Shown piece after piece: positions 1 to 11,992 of a DNA stretch of 64,000 nucleotides. The notes below the pieces were generated by a model. It searched no databases, was not told the DNA's origin, and saw only the letters and a program-made list of their open reading frames with translations. The translations under genes and the position numbers were made by a program. Source of the stretch: Alphaproteobacteria bacterium (lineage in GTDB: Bacteria; Pseudomonadota; Alphaproteobacteria; Caulobacterales; Hyphomonadaceae); assembly GCA_018222605.1 (NCBI GenBank), contig JAAEZZ010000006.1:239263-303262 (forward strand). The letters run 5' to 3'. The stretch's first letter is position 1; each line of letters begins with the position of its first letter.

Positions 1-97
1 TCGGGCGCGTGGAGATATACCCCACGGATTCAAGGCCAGCCGTAATCGCCTCGATGGAGGTCATGGGCTCGTAGCCGGAAACAAGGTCTTTTACCAT
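1..97 (-). CDS. MoxR-type AAA ATPase, N-terminal fragment (runs off the left edge)
   Basis: Only the first 32 codons are in the window, starting at the ATG at 97-95. The visible protein has the segment SIEAITAGLESVGYISTRP. This resembles the stretch just before the Walker A region in MoxR/CoxD-like AAA ATPases, where S-x-x-x-x-x-x-L-x-x-x-G-Y is followed by R-x-L-A-T. Such ATPases remodel or mature metalloenzymes, often next to a VWA-domain partner. A second in-frame ATG at codon 12 could be the true start. No strong ribosome-binding site is seen. The ATPase motifs lie outside the window, so the call rests on a short similarity read by eye. Confidence 0.4.
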   Translation of the reverse strand, partial: MVKDLVSGYEPMTSIEAITAGLESVGYISTRP

Positions 98-231
98 GCA
101 AAAGGGGTAGGGCGGTGGCCACGGGCTGGCAAGTCATATCGCGGCGGCAAGGATGCAGCATACACGTTCAGAAAAATGTGGGCGCGCTCTGGGAGGTTCA
201 GCGCTTAAGCCTTTATACCGGGCCTTCAGGG
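98..231. other. Short intergenic stretch, nothing recognised
   Basis: This gap lies between the start of the MoxR-like gene and the end of the thioesterase gene, both on the minus strand. No RNA gene, terminator or small gene with a convincing start was seen. Confidence 0.4.
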
Positions 232-651
232 TCAGGAGGCCTTTAGGGCGCGGAACGTGGCGTTGGCGCGGGCACAGAGTCTATCGTCTGAGTGAACCGT
301 GGCTGTGCAGAAGCAGAGATTTTTTCCCGTTTTCAGCACCACGGGACGGATTTCCACCCATTGGTCCAGCTGGGCGGAAGCCAGGAAATCGACCGACAGC
401 CCCACCGTGACGAGACCGGAAATGCCACTGAGCGACAGGGCGCAGCTAAGCCCCATCGCATTGTCAGCCAGGGCCGTTATCAGCGCTCCGTGAACGAAGC
501 CGCGGGAGTTGGCGTGGGCAGGGCCAGCACGCAGGCCGATCCAGATCGCCTCACCTGTATTGCAGGAATAGAGCGGCTCCCACGGGTCGGTTAGGCCGCT
601 TTTGCGAAAGTGAGGGGCAAATCCGACCGGAATTTCATGTGCAGGGTTCAT
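232..651 (-). CDS. PaaI-family hotdog-fold thioesterase
   Basis: The 139-residue protein has the size and motif of small PaaI/ACOT13-type acyl-CoA thioesterases. The HGALITALADN segment at residues 54-64 matches the HGG-x-x-x-x-x-x-D region of the hotdog family, where His starts the central helix and the Asp (D63) is the catalytic carboxylate. It probably hydrolyses acyl- or aryl-CoA thioesters in the cytoplasm; the substrate cannot be told. The start is well supported by an AGGAAGGA ribosome-binding site about 8 bases upstream. The gene is divergent from a TetR regulator with a palindrome between them, so it is probably that regulator's target. Confidence 0.82.
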   Translation of the reverse strand: MNPAHEIPVGFAPHFRKSGLTDPWEPLYSCNTGEAIWIGLRAGPAHANSRGFVHGALITALADNAMGLSCALSLSGISGLVTVGLSVDFLASAQLDQWVEIRPVVLKTGKNLCFCTATVHSDDRLCARANATFRALKAS

Positions 652-700
652 CTGGCCAGTCCTTCCTCATTGCTTTTTAGCGACTTGAAGCGTACCTTGA

Positions 701-723
701 ATATGTAGACCAGTCTATATAAT
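701..723. promoter_or_regulatory. Palindromic operator between thioesterase and TetR genes
   Basis: TAGAC-CA-GTCTA at 706-717 is a perfect 5+5 inverted repeat flanked by ATAT on the left and TATA on the right. It closely resembles the LmrA/QdoR (YxaF) box of Bacillus, built around TAGACC-x-GTCTA. The adjacent regulator belongs to the same TetR subgroup. It sits 50 bases upstream of the thioesterase start and 21 bases upstream of the TetR start, so one bound dimer could control both. Confidence 0.6.
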
Positions 724-737
724 TTTGGGAGTTGCAT

Positions 738-1319
738 ATGGCGGCGGCAGGTAAGCATAGGGACGCGATCCTGACTGAATCGATAAGGCTGTTCCGGCAG
801 AAGGGGTATGCGGCGACCGGCCTTGCCGACATTCTGGCGGCCAGCGGGGCGCCGAAGGGCTCGCTTTATCATTATTTTCCAGGCGGCAAGGTGGAGATCG
901 GCGCCAAGGCGGTAGAGATTGCCGGCAGGACGGTGACCCGTACGCTGGAGACGCTGGCGGAGATATCCGACGGGCCAGGCGACTTGGTAGCGCGCTATCT
1001 GGAGATGCTGGCCGGGTGGTTGATACAGTCCGGCTACCGGGACGGCTGCCCGATCACGACGACACTGCTTGAGACGGTGCCGGAGCATCAGTCCATCCGG
1101 GAGGCGGGCAGCGTGGCCTTTGCAGGTTGGGCGAGGGTGCTGACGGACGCCGCTCTGCGTGCGGGTATCTCGGAGGCACGAGCGGTGCGCTTGGCGCACT
1201 TTGCGATTGCGGCGCTGGAGGGTGCGTTGATCCAGTGCCGGGTCAGCGGCAGCGATGAGCCGCTGAAACTGGCCGCTGCTGAGCTGAGCGCGCTGTATGA
1301 GGCGGCCCAGAAAGTCTAG
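738..1319 (+). CDS. TetR/AcrR family regulator, LmrA/YxaF-like
   Basis: A 193-residue repressor. Residues 7-52 form the TetR helix-turn-helix, ending in KGSLYHYFPGGK, a form typical of the LmrA/YxaF/QdoR subgroup. The rest is the ligand-binding domain, with no recognisable ligand signature. I chose the ATG at 738 because GGGAG at 727-731 lies 6 bases upstream; an in-frame TTG at 732 would cut into that site. It is probably autoregulatory and controls the divergent thioesterase through the palindrome at 701-723. The inducing compound is unknown. Confidence 0.85.
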   Translation: MAAAGKHRDAILTESIRLFRQKGYAATGLADILAASGAPKGSLYHYFPGGKVEIGAKAVEIAGRTVTRTLETLAEISDGPGDLVARYLEMLAGWLIQSGYRDGCPITTTLLETVPEHQSIREAGSVAFAGWARVLTDAALRAGISEARAVRLAHFAIAALEGALIQCRVSGSDEPLKLAAAELSALYEAAQKV

Positions 1320-1463
1320 TGTCTTGAGGAGCCGACATAATCAGCCTTTGCCATAATGCAAACGAGACAGCCAAAGGGCAAGCAGGCGGACGGTGCCGAG
1401 CGGAGGAGGCTGAAGGTGTCGGGAGGGGTTCGACAGGCCAGAGGCAAGGCAGTAGGAAACGGC

Positions 1464-3632
1464 ATGCCTGTCGCGCGGATTCTCTTTCCCTTACCTCTGC
1501 CGGAGCCGTTTGATTATGCTACCCCGGAAGGACTGGCCGTGTCCGAAGGGGCCTATGTAGCGGCGCCGCTTGGCAAGTATGAGCGCCTCGGCATTGTGCT
1601 GGAGATATTGCCCGATAGTGCAGGTGAGGGCCGCAAGCTGAAAGAGGTGGTGCATGTCTATGATGCGCCGCCCATGCCGCGATCCATGCGGGATTTTATC
1701 TTGTGGGCCGCGAAATACACAGTCTCGCATCCGGGGCATGTGCTGGGCATGGTCTTGCGCGCACGGGCCGGACTTGGGCCATCGCCCACCGAGACGGTTT
1801 ACCATCTGACCGGGCAGGAGCCGCCCCGACTGACCGAGGCGCGCAGCCGCCTTCTCGCCGCCGCCGAGGAGCTTGGCCCGCAGACCGCAACAGCGCTCGC
1901 GGCTGCCGCAGAGGTTTCGTCCGGTGTCGTGAAGGGCCTTGCAGACGCGGGCGTTCTAAGGGCGGAAGTCGTGGAGACAGACCTGCCCTATGCGGAGCCA
2001 TCCCCCGATCTTCCCGGCGCTGTGCTGACAGATGAGCAGGCTGAGGCCGCAAAGGAACTGACGGCTGCCGTGGCGTCTGGCGGCTTTCACACATTCCTGA
2101 TTGATGGGGTCACCGGCTCCGGCAAAACGGAAGTCTATTTCGAGGCCATTGCAGAGGCGCTGCGGCGTGACCCGGAAGCGCAGATCCTCGTCCTGCTGCC
2201 GGAAATCGCGCTGACGCAGGCGATTCTGTCCCGCTTCGAGGTTCGCTTCGGCGCTGCGCCTGCGCCCTGGCACTCAGGCCTTTCCGACAAGGATCGCCGC
2301 CGCACCTGGCGGGAGGTCGTCCATGGCCGCGCGCGAATCGTCATTGGTGCGCGCTCCGCCCTGTTTCTTCCATATCGCCGCCTGAAGCTGATCATCATCG
2401 ATGAAGAACATGATGGCAGTTACAAGCAGGAAGACGGCGTCACCTATCATGCGCGCGACATGGCGGTGATGCGGGCAAAGCTGGAAGAGGCCGTCGTTGT
2501 GCTGGCCTCTGCCACGCCTGCGCTGGAGACGATGGTGAATGCGGAACTCGGGCGCTACACACGGCTACAGCTGTCTGCGCGCCCCGGCGCGTCGCGCTTG
2601 CCGGATGTGGAGCTGGTGGATTTGCGCCGCGCACCACCGGAACGGAATCACTGGCTGTCGCCGCATCTGATCCAGGCCATGCAGGAGACGTTCGAGGCGG
2701 GCGAGCAGACACTTCTGTTTCTCAACCGTCGTGGCTATGCGCCGCTTGTGATCTGCAAGAGCTGCGGTGAGCGTCTGAAGACGCCCGGCACAGAGAACTG
2801 GCTGACCGAACACCGCTATACCGGACGTCTCGTCTGCCATGTCACCGGCTATTCCATTCCGAAGCCCAAGACCTGCCCGCATTGCGGGGCGGCGGATTCG
2901 CTGATGGGCGTCGGTCCAGGCGTGGAGCGCGTGGCGGAAGAAGTGCGCGTTCTGATGCCGGAGGCGCAGATCGAGATATTCTCCTCAGATACGGCGCAGG
3001 GCGGTGAAGCGACACGGGGAATCGTGGACCGGATGGAGCAGGGCGAGATTGATGTCCTGATCGGAACGCAAATCGTCGCCAAGGGCCACAACTTCCCGAA
3101 TCTTACGCTGGTAGGCGTTGTGGACGCCGATAGCGGCATGAAGGGCGGAGACCTGCGCGCAGGCGAGCGGACCTATCAGTTGTTGAGCCAGGTGGCGGGC
3201 CGTGCCGGGCGCGCCGAACGGCCAGGCCGGGCGCTGGTGCAGACCTATGCGCCGGACAATCCGGCCATGCTGGCCCTGGCAGACAATAATCGCGATGGCT
3301 TCCTCCAGATCGAGCGGGATGTGCGGGCTGAACTGGGCCTGCCACCGTTCGGGCGGCTCGCCGCAATGATTCTCTCTGCGCCCTCAGCCGAGATGGTGGA
3401 TCAGGTGGCGCAGGAAGTGATCTCCCAGGCGCCGAATGGGGAGGGAATCGAGGTCTTCGGTCCGGCTCCAGCGCCCATTACCGTCCTGCGGGGGCGTCAC
3501 CGGAGGCGATTCCTCGTCAAAGCCCCCAGAAATGTTGATCTTTCGGCCTATATGGCCGTCTGGACGGCCCGTTTGAAGCTACCGAATCCCGTGCGCATGT
3601 CTGTGGATATCGACCCTTACTCTTTCCTGTAG
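1464..3632 (+). CDS. priA: Primosomal replication-restart helicase PriA
   Basis: A 722-residue 3'-to-5' DNA helicase that reloads DnaB at stalled forks. An N-terminal DNA-binding domain covers about residues 1-105. Walker A GVTGSGKT is at 215-222, the DEEHD Walker B box near 312, and helicase motifs IV-VI follow, with GTQIVAKGHNFPN and QVAGRAGR. The zinc region keeps CKSC (C431, C434), one Cys at 458 and CPHC (C471, C474). Three of the eight cysteines usual in this region are missing. The ATG at 1464 has AGTAGGAA just upstream and begins with the family-like MPVARILFPLPL. An earlier in-frame start at 1356 would add 36 unlikely residues. The gene precedes the F1 ATPase operon, a common alphaproteobacterial neighbourhood. 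Confidence 0.95.
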   Translation: MPVARILFPLPLPEPFDYATPEGLAVSEGAYVAAPLGKYERLGIVLEILPDSAGEGRKLKEVVHVYDAPPMPRSMRDFILWAAKYTVSHPGHVLGMVLRARAGLGPSPTETVYHLTGQEPPRLTEARSRLLAAAEELGPQTATALAAAAEVSSGVVKGLADAGVLRAEVVETDLPYAEPSPDLPGAVLTDEQAEAAKELTAAVASGGFHTFLIDGVTGSGKTEVYFEAIAEALRRDPEAQILVLLPEIALTQAILSRFEVRFGAAPAPWHSGLSDKDRRRTWREVVHGRARIVIGARSALFLPYRRLKLIIIDEEHDGSYKQEDGVTYHARDMAVMRAKLEEAVVVLASATPALETMVNAELGRYTRLQLSARPGASRLPDVELVDLRRAPPERNHWLSPHLIQAMQETFEAGEQTLLFLNRRGYAPLVICKSCGERLKTPGTENWLTEHRYTGRLVCHVTGYSIPKPKTCPHCGAADSLMGVGPGVERVAEEVRVLMPEAQIEIFSSDTAQGGEATRGIVDRMEQGEIDVLIGTQIVAKGHNFPNLTLVGVVDADSGMKGGDLRAGERTYQLLSQVAGRAGRAERPGRALVQTYAPDNPAMLALADNNRDGFLQIERDVRAELGLPPFGRLAAMILSAPSAEMVDQVAQEVISQAPNGEGIEVFGPAPAPITVLRGRHRRRFLVKAPRNVDLSAYMAVWTARLKLPNPVRMSVDIDPYSFL

Positions 3633-3736
3633 GCGCTAACGCCGTAGGGGAATGCCAGTTCGCCGCAGGCAATGGCGCTTTGGCGATGTTGTCAGGCTGA
3701 AAGACTGATGCTAAGCGGCGCAAAGTTTTTGTGGGC

Positions 3737-3753
3737 GCGCACAGCGTGTGCGC
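3737..3753. repeat. Inverted repeat in the leader of the ATP synthase operon
   Basis: GCGCACA-GCG-TGTGCGC is a perfect 7-base stem with a 3-base loop, 45 bases before atpH. There is no T-run after it, so it is not an intrinsic terminator. It could be an RNA hairpin in the operon leader or a protein-binding site. Confidence 0.4.
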
Positions 3754-3797
3754 AGCCCTGCGCTGTATTTTCTGGGCTAATCCCGCCCGATTCAACC

Positions 3798-4369
3798 ATG
3801 GACGACCGAACCTTGGCTGCAAATAAAGTGACACACGCGAGTGAAGCTGCCCGGCGCTATGCCAGCGCCCTCTTCGAACTCGCTCAGGACAAAGGCGCGA
3901 TTGCCGATGTCCACAATGATTACAAGGCGTTCGTCGCCATGGCTGAGGAGTCCGAGGACCTGACCCGTCTTCTGGAGTCTCCGGCTTTCTCTCGTGAAGA
4001 GAAGGTGAAGGCTCTGGCTGAAGTGGTAAAGAAAGCTGGCATGACGGACCTGCTGGCGAAATTTATCGGCACGATGGCCCAAAATGGTCGTGCGCGTGAT
4101 ATCGTCGACGCACAACACGCCTTTGACGAATTGTATGCGAAGCAGCGCGGCGTGAAGCGCGCAGTTGTTCGCACTGCCAAGGAAATGTCTGGCGCCGAGC
4201 GTCAGCGTATCGAATCAATCCTCGCCAAGGCCGTAGGCGGCGAGGTGGAACTTTCCAGCGAGGTAGACCCCTCGTTGATCGGTGGCATACAGCTGCGCAT
4301 CGGCTCTCAACTCGTTGACGCCAGCCTCGCCGCCAAACTGGATCGCATGAACACCGCCATGAAGGGAGC

Positions 4370-4373
<4 letters not shown>
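3798..4373 (+). CDS. atpH: ATP synthase F1 delta subunit
   Basis: A 191-residue subunit (OSCP-type) that ties the F1 catalytic head to the peripheral stalk. The start at 3798 gives MDDRTLAAN followed by [16 protein letters not shown], the characteristic N-terminus. Longer forms starting at 3672 would add about 40 residues of low quality. The C-terminus shows the family's conserved [22 protein letters not shown]. It is the first gene of the F1 operon, and its stop overlaps the atpA start by 4 bases (ATGA), which suggests translational coupling. No F0 genes are present nearby, as expected for alphaproteobacteria, where F0 and F1 are separate operons. Confidence 0.95.
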
Positions 4374-5917
<1,544 letters not shown>

Positions 5918-5954
5918 TCGCCCGTAGACCGAGAACGAAGAACGAAGGCCTGAC

Positions 5955-6833
5955 ATGCCCAGCTTGAAGGACCTCAAGAACCGGATTGGAAGCGTGAAAT
6001 CCACGCGGAAGATCACCAAGGCCATGCAAATGGTGGCCGCGGCAAAGCTGAAGCGCGCACAAGAGGCCGCGACAGCTTCGCGGCCCTATGCCGAGCGTAT
6101 GGCTTCGGTTCTCGCAAACCTGTCTGCGTCTGCCGGTGCAGGCGGGCCGAAACTGCTGACCGGCACCGGTTCGGAAGATACGCATCTGATCGTCGTTTTG
6201 ACGGCAGAACGTGGTCTGGCCGGTGGCTTCAACACCTATGTGGTGAAGCTGGCCAAGCAGAAGATTGGTGAACTCCGCGCCGAAGGTAAAACCGTGAAGA
6301 TCCTCACGGTCGGCAAGAAGGGGCGCGAACAGCTGTCCCGCGAATATGGCGACCTGTTTGTTGGTCATGCCGACCTGTCCGGGGTGAAGGGTGGAGACTT
6401 TTCTGAGTCAGCCATCAGCCTCGGCAAGAAGCTGACCAAGGATTTTGAGGTTGGCGAGTTTGATGTTGCGACGCTCATCTACTCTCAGTTCAAGAACGTC
6501 CTCAGCCAGGTGCCGACGGCGCAGCAGATGATCCCGGCCTCCATGCCGGCAGAGGCTGAAGATGCCAAAGTCGGTAACGCGCTCTACATTTACGAGCCGT
6601 CGGAAGAGGGCATTCTCGAAACCCTGCTACCGCGTTACATCAATACGCAGATCCTGTCCGCAATGCTGGAGAGTGCTGCGGGTGAACAGGCCAGCCGCAT
6701 GACCGCGATGGACAACGCCACCAACAATGCTGGCGAAATGATCGACTCGCTGTCGCTGCAATATAACCGCGCCCGCCAGGCGCAGATCACCAAGGAGCTG
6801 ATCGAGATCATCTCCGGGGCCGAGGCACTCTAG
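5955..6833 (+). CDS. atpG: ATP synthase F1 gamma subunit
   Basis: A 292-residue central-stalk subunit. The N-terminal coiled coil begins [20 protein letters not shown] and continues with [14 protein letters not shown]. The C-terminal helix has the conserved [17 protein letters not shown] and the family ending [23 protein letters not shown]. It rotates inside the alpha3beta3 head to couple proton flow to ATP synthesis. It lies 37 bases after atpA in the same operon, with AACGAAGG as a modest ribosome-binding site. Confidence 0.96.
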   Translation: MPSLKDLKNRIGSVKSTRKITKAMQMVAAAKLKRAQEAATASRPYAERMASVLANLSASAGAGGPKLLTGTGSEDTHLIVVLTAERGLAGGFNTYVVKLAKQKIGELRAEGKTVKILTVGKKGREQLSREYGDLFVGHADLSGVKGGDFSESAISLGKKLTKDFEVGEFDVATLIYSQFKNVLSQVPTAQQMIPASMPAEAEDAKVGNALYIYEPSEEGILETLLPRYINTQILSAMLESAAGEQASRMTAMDNATNNAGEMIDSLSLQYNRARQAQITKELIEIISGAEAL

Positions 6834-8306
<1,473 letters not shown>

Positions 8307-8414
8307 GTCACCCCAATTTCCCGTTCCCGCTCTGGCGAACAAGCCGGGCGGGGGCGGTCACTGGACAATCCCTTAGCTGGAGCGTCCTGAGTGAAATCCA
8401 AGGATCAAGAGAGT

Positions 8415-8822
8415 ATGGCCGACAAACTCCACTTTTCGCTCGTTTCCCCCGCCAAGGAGGTTTTCTCCGGCGAGGTGGATCATGTGATCGCGCCCGGCTC
8501 TGAGGGTGAGTTCGGCGTGCTGGTCAACCACGCGCCCTTCATGACCACACTCAAGAATGGCATTGTCCGCGTGCTTGAGAACGGCGCCACCAAAATGCGC
8601 ATTTTCGTACGCGGTGGTTTTGCGGACGTCACCTCCGAAGGCCTCACTATCCTCGCTGAGGAAGCTCGCCTGCTGGAAGACGTGACGGCGGCCAGCGTTC
8701 AGGAAGAGATCGATGCCACGCTGCTGAAGATCCAGTCCCTCGACAAGGATGATTCCGCACGCATCACCCTGCAGGAACACTTCGACTATCTCGAAAGCCT
8801 GAAGGCCGCCCTAGTCCACTAA
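8415..8822 (+). CDS. atpC: ATP synthase F1 epsilon subunit
   Basis: A 135-residue epsilon subunit with the family N-terminus MADKLHFSLVSPAKEVFSGE and the GEFGVLVNHAPFMTTLK loop. It forms the foot of the central stalk. I chose the ATG at 8415 over an in-frame GTG at 8391 because it matches the usual N-terminus. The C-terminal helical part is present (residues 90-135). Bacterial epsilon can inhibit ATP hydrolysis; in alphaproteobacteria that role is largely taken by the zeta subunit, encoded at 56162 in this window. Last gene of the F1 operon. Confidence 0.93.
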   Translation: MADKLHFSLVSPAKEVFSGEVDHVIAPGSEGEFGVLVNHAPFMTTLKNGIVRVLENGATKMRIFVRGGFADVTSEGLTILAEEARLLEDVTAASVQEEIDATLLKIQSLDKDDSARITLQEHFDYLESLKAALVH

Positions 8823-8842
8823 GGCCCGCGCGATACCAGACA

Positions 8843-8880
8843 CAAAAAACGCCGCTCCAGACCGGGGCGGCGTTTTTGTT
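8843..8880. terminator. Bidirectional intrinsic terminator after atpC and the DsbA-like gene
   Basis: AACGCCGC pairs with GCGGCGTT across an 11-base loop. An A-run lies on the left and a T-run on the right, so it can end transcripts arriving from both strands: the F1 operon on plus and the convergent oxidoreductase gene on minus. Confidence 0.88.
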
Positions 8881-8903
8881 TGTTCTGGTGCCAGCCAGAC
8901 TGA

Positions 8904-9569
8904 TCAGCCCGCAGGACGTTCTTCCGGCTCATGCGTGGCGGCATGGCGGATGAATTTCGCCAGCTTTTCGGAGGTCTCCGCGCCCTGGGCCGCGAACTGG
9001 CGGTTGGCGATATAGGTCGGCACACCGGTCACGCCCATCTGGCGGAACAGATTGGCCTCATTGCGCACATTTTCAACATCGGCATCTGTGGCCAGCAGAT
9101 CCGCGACGATCTTCTGGTCCAGGGCAATCTGGCCTGCGATATCCACCAGCACCTCATGATCGCCAATGTCGCGCCCGTCATGGAAGAAAGCCTTGAACAG
9201 CGCTTCCTTGGCGGCGGAGCCTTGCTCCTGGCCCTGTGCCCAGCGCACCAGGCGGTGGGCATCAAAGCTGTTGGGCCGGCGCGTAATCTTGTCGAACTGG
9301 TAGGGGATGCCTTCTTCCTGGCCATAGTCGATCAGGGCCTGACGCATCGTGCTGGCGCGGTCCTTGCCTTCATCAGAGCCAAATTTCTCCCGCATGTATT
9401 CCTTATAGTCGACACCGCCCGCCGGCACCGACGGGTCCAGCTCATAGGGGCGGAAGATCAACTGAACGTCGACATCCGGGGTCAGGGCGATTGCGCCTTC
9501 AATCCTGCGCTTGCCCAGCCAACACCAGGGGCAAACGAGGTCCGATACCATTTCGATTACAACTGTCAT
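8904..9569 (-). CDS. DsbA-family oxidoreductase, FrnE-like
   Basis: A 221-residue thioredoxin-fold protein with the active-site motif C13-P-W-C16 just after the first strand (VIEMVSDLVCPWCWLGKRR). The helical insertion and the cis-proline region GVTGVPTYIANRQ match the FrnE/2-hydroxychromene-2-carboxylate isomerase-like group. There is no signal peptide, so it acts in the cytoplasm, unlike periplasmic DsbA. It probably performs thiol-disulfide exchange on an unknown partner. Convergent with the F1 operon, sharing its terminator. Confidence 0.88.
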   Translation of the reverse strand: MTVVIEMVSDLVCPWCWLGKRRIEGAIALTPDVDVQLIFRPYELDPSVPAGGVDYKEYMREKFGSDEGKDRASTMRQALIDYGQEEGIPYQFDKITRRPNSFDAHRLVRWAQGQEQGSAAKEALFKAFFHDGRDIGDHEVLVDIAGQIALDQKIVADLLATDADVENVRNEANLFRQMGVTGVPTYIANRQFAAQGAETSEKLAKFIRHAATHEPEERPAG

Positions 9570-9612
9570 GGCCCATAAGTAGGGCCCCTGAGGCCAAGGT
9601 TCAAATAAAGCT

Positions 9613-11064
9613 TCAGTCAGATGTCAGATCGGCAGCAATTCGCTCGATTTCGCGCACCAGCAGATCAAGGTCTGAAAACTGCGTGCGATGGTTGGTGATG
9701 TTCACGCGAATGGCCAGGCGTCCGCTGATCCGTGTGGTGGAGGGCGCCGCAATGCCCTGCAGTTGCAGCTGCATGACGATGTCCTCGTTCAGCGTGTTCA
9801 GCGCCTCATCGCTGAGGCCGGCGCGCACATAGCGGAAACAGCAAATCTGCATCGAGACAGGCAGCAGCAGCTCCAGATCCGGCGCCGCCTGCACCAGTTC
9901 CCCCAGATAGGCGGCCTGCTCGCAATTTCGGGTGATAAGACGGCCGAGCTTTTCCTCGCCATGTTCAGCAATATGCGCCCATACTTTCAGCGCGCGAAAG
10001 CCGCGTGACAGTTCCGGGCCAAACTCGACAGGCCAGGGGCTTCCGGCTGCCAGGCCGCGCTCGCTGGATTTCAGATAATCCGGCCTGTCAGAGAAACTGC
10101 GCAGATGCGCCTCGCCAGACCGAACAAGGATACAGCCGGCATCATAATTCACATGCAGCCATTTATGGAAATCGAAGGCCAGTGAATCTGCGCGTTCCAG
10201 CCCTTTCAGGCGCGGGCGCAGGCGGTCGCTCAATATGCCGAGCGCGCCGAAGGCGCCGTCTACATGGAACCACAAATTCTCCGTATCCGAAATATCAGCC
10301 AGCGTATCAAGATCATCGATCGTGCCCGCATTCACGGATCCACAGGTTCCGGCGATCATGAACGGGGTGCAGCCTTCGGCGCGGTCCTTTGCGATCATCT
10401 CCTTCAGGGCTGACACATCCATAATGTGGTCCGGCGTGACGGGGATACGGCGCAGGGCATCTGAGCCAAGGCCCAGCATGTCAAACGCCCGCGCGATGCA
10501 GGCATGGGCTTCGCTGGAAGTGTAGCCGACAAGTTTCTGTCCGCATACGCCGCTTCTGCGGCTTTCAAAGTCAAGCTGGCTGTCGCGCGCCACTTTCAGG
10601 CCGATAATGGTCGCCATGGATGTGCCGGAAACGATCAGGCCGCTTGTGGTCTCTGGAAAGGAATAGAGGCGGCGGCACCAGTCTATCACCTCGCGCTCGA
10701 CCTGAATGGCGCCATGATTGCGCCCGCCGGTATTCGCATTCATTGCGGCGGCGGCCATGTCTGCGGCCAGATTGGCAGGCGTGCCTGACCCATGTACCCA
10801 GCCGAGGAAACGCGGATGCGTATTCCCCACGCCATAGGGCAACAGATAACGCAGCGTGCTGTCCACTTCGTCGGGGCTATGCGGGGTCCCATCCAGGCTG
10901 AATTTCGCGCGCAGGTCTTCCGGTGGCTCCGTCCAGACACGGCCTTCGCTGGCGGTGCGCATCTTGCCAATGGCGGCGTCCAGCATGCTGTGCAGACGGG
11001 TGGAAAAGGCCTCCCAGTCTGTTGGGTCCAGGCTTTCCTGTGGGGGCTGTTTATCTGAAGTCAT
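9613..11064 (-). CDS. PLP-dependent group II amino acid decarboxylase
   Basis: A 483-residue protein of the aromatic-L-amino-acid/glutamate decarboxylase-like family. The PLP lysine is K301 in SLAFDFHKWLHVNYDAG. HVDGAFG at 267-273 carries the stacking His and the Asp that binds the pyridine nitrogen. VSGTSMATIIGLKVAR around residue 146 is the phosphate-binding region. The substrate cannot be fixed: aromatic amino acids or a related compound are possible. It stands alone, with no amine transporter or oxidase beside it. The upstream region is the long non-coding stretch at 11065-12013. Confidence 0.87.
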   Translation of the reverse strand: MTSDKQPPQESLDPTDWEAFSTRLHSMLDAAIGKMRTASEGRVWTEPPEDLRAKFSLDGTPHSPDEVDSTLRYLLPYGVGNTHPRFLGWVHGSGTPANLAADMAAAAMNANTGGRNHGAIQVEREVIDWCRRLYSFPETTSGLIVSGTSMATIIGLKVARDSQLDFESRRSGVCGQKLVGYTSSEAHACIARAFDMLGLGSDALRRIPVTPDHIMDVSALKEMIAKDRAEGCTPFMIAGTCGSVNAGTIDDLDTLADISDTENLWFHVDGAFGALGILSDRLRPRLKGLERADSLAFDFHKWLHVNYDAGCILVRSGEAHLRSFSDRPDYLKSSERGLAAGSPWPVEFGPELSRGFRALKVWAHIAEHGEEKLGRLITRNCEQAAYLGELVQAAPDLELLLPVSMQICCFRYVRAGLSDEALNTLNEDIVMQLQLQGIAAPSTTRISGRLAIRVNITNHRTQFSDLDLLVREIERIAADLTSD

Positions 11065-11234
11065 ACCTTACCGATCACGCCTTTTTCGCAATTGCACAAT
11101 GTCTATACGCGATAAGGGGTAAATGGGTCGCACCCTGCTGTATTTCCTGCATGACATCGCGGAAACCGCCTGAATTTTTTGAAGCAGGCCCGTTTGTGAT
11201 GCATGCCGCGCCCTGTGAGCCCACTCCCCACCCT

Positions 11235-11262
11235 GTCATCCCGGCGTAGGCCGGGGTCCAGG
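11235..11262. repeat. REP-like dispersed palindromic repeat
   Basis: This copy has the core CCCGGC-GTAG-GCCGGG at 11240-11255, preceded by GTCAT and followed by GTCCAGG. This arrangement is a very common intergenic repeat in many proteobacterial genomes. Copies often mark gene-free spacers; no function is established here. Confidence 0.7.
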
Positions 11263-11387
11263 GCGTCAGGCACGGAAGTTTGTGGGATAGAGATCCAGCC
11301 AATCCCCCAGCCCGCGCTCGTGCTGATGCTTCCAAGCCCGGCGCTTGCGCCCCTGCCTGCCTCAGGACATCGCGGTGCGATGTCTGA

Positions 11388-11417
11388 TCCTCGGCAGCCT
11401 GAGCGAAGTCGAAGGAT
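11388..11417. repeat. Dispersed intergenic repeat containing GAGCGAAGTCGAAGGAT
   Basis: The sequence ends in GAGCGAAGTCGAAGGAT, the complement of the well-known ATCCTTCGACTTCGCTC repeat found in spacers of many alphaproteobacteria and other bacteria. It lies about 130 bases from the REP-like copy, so this spacer has collected at least two unrelated repeat types. Confidence 0.6.
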
Positions 11418-11992
11418 GAATGGCGGCTCCCCAAACCCAATCCGTCTGAAACCCACCCAACACATACTGCCCCTCTGTTCACACGGGGGGCCGGATCAGG
11501 TACCGTTCTGGTCGTGGGGGCAGGGTCAGGATGGCATTGGGGGGAGAGACGGTCTTCCCGGTGCCTAGGCAGGTCAGGCCAGGGTGAGCCGGTGAAAGCC
11601 GGTAGGGCATCCACCTCGTCGGGCGTACGGGAGCTTGCTCCCCGGATGGATCTCTCGGGTAAAAAGCCCGGATGCTCCGTTTGCTGTATGTTCGCTCAGA
11701 AGACCCGGGACCTTGGGGTATGTTGAGCATATCCCGCCAAAGCTCCTGACCGGCGCGGCGGGCGGTAACGCTCCATTCCGTAGCCTTATTTCATTCCAGG
11801 CGGAGCGCCACGGCGCCCGCCGCGCACGGCTCTTGTGAAAGGGCATCGGAATATCAGGAAACCCGGATGGTTCGCGCCAGTCCGACTTCTGGCGCAGGAG
11901 GAACGCCGACAGCAGCCGCCTTGCTTGAGGGCCGTTCTCCCCCCGGGAGAGGATGGGCCCGCCGCCAAAGGCGGTGAGAGGTGAGGGGCAAA

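Noticed and set aside
11574..11846. 90-codon minus-strand frame in the gene-free stretch
   Set aside because: No ribosome-binding site, composition of random GC-rich DNA, and overlap with hairpins. A decayed gene cannot be excluded.
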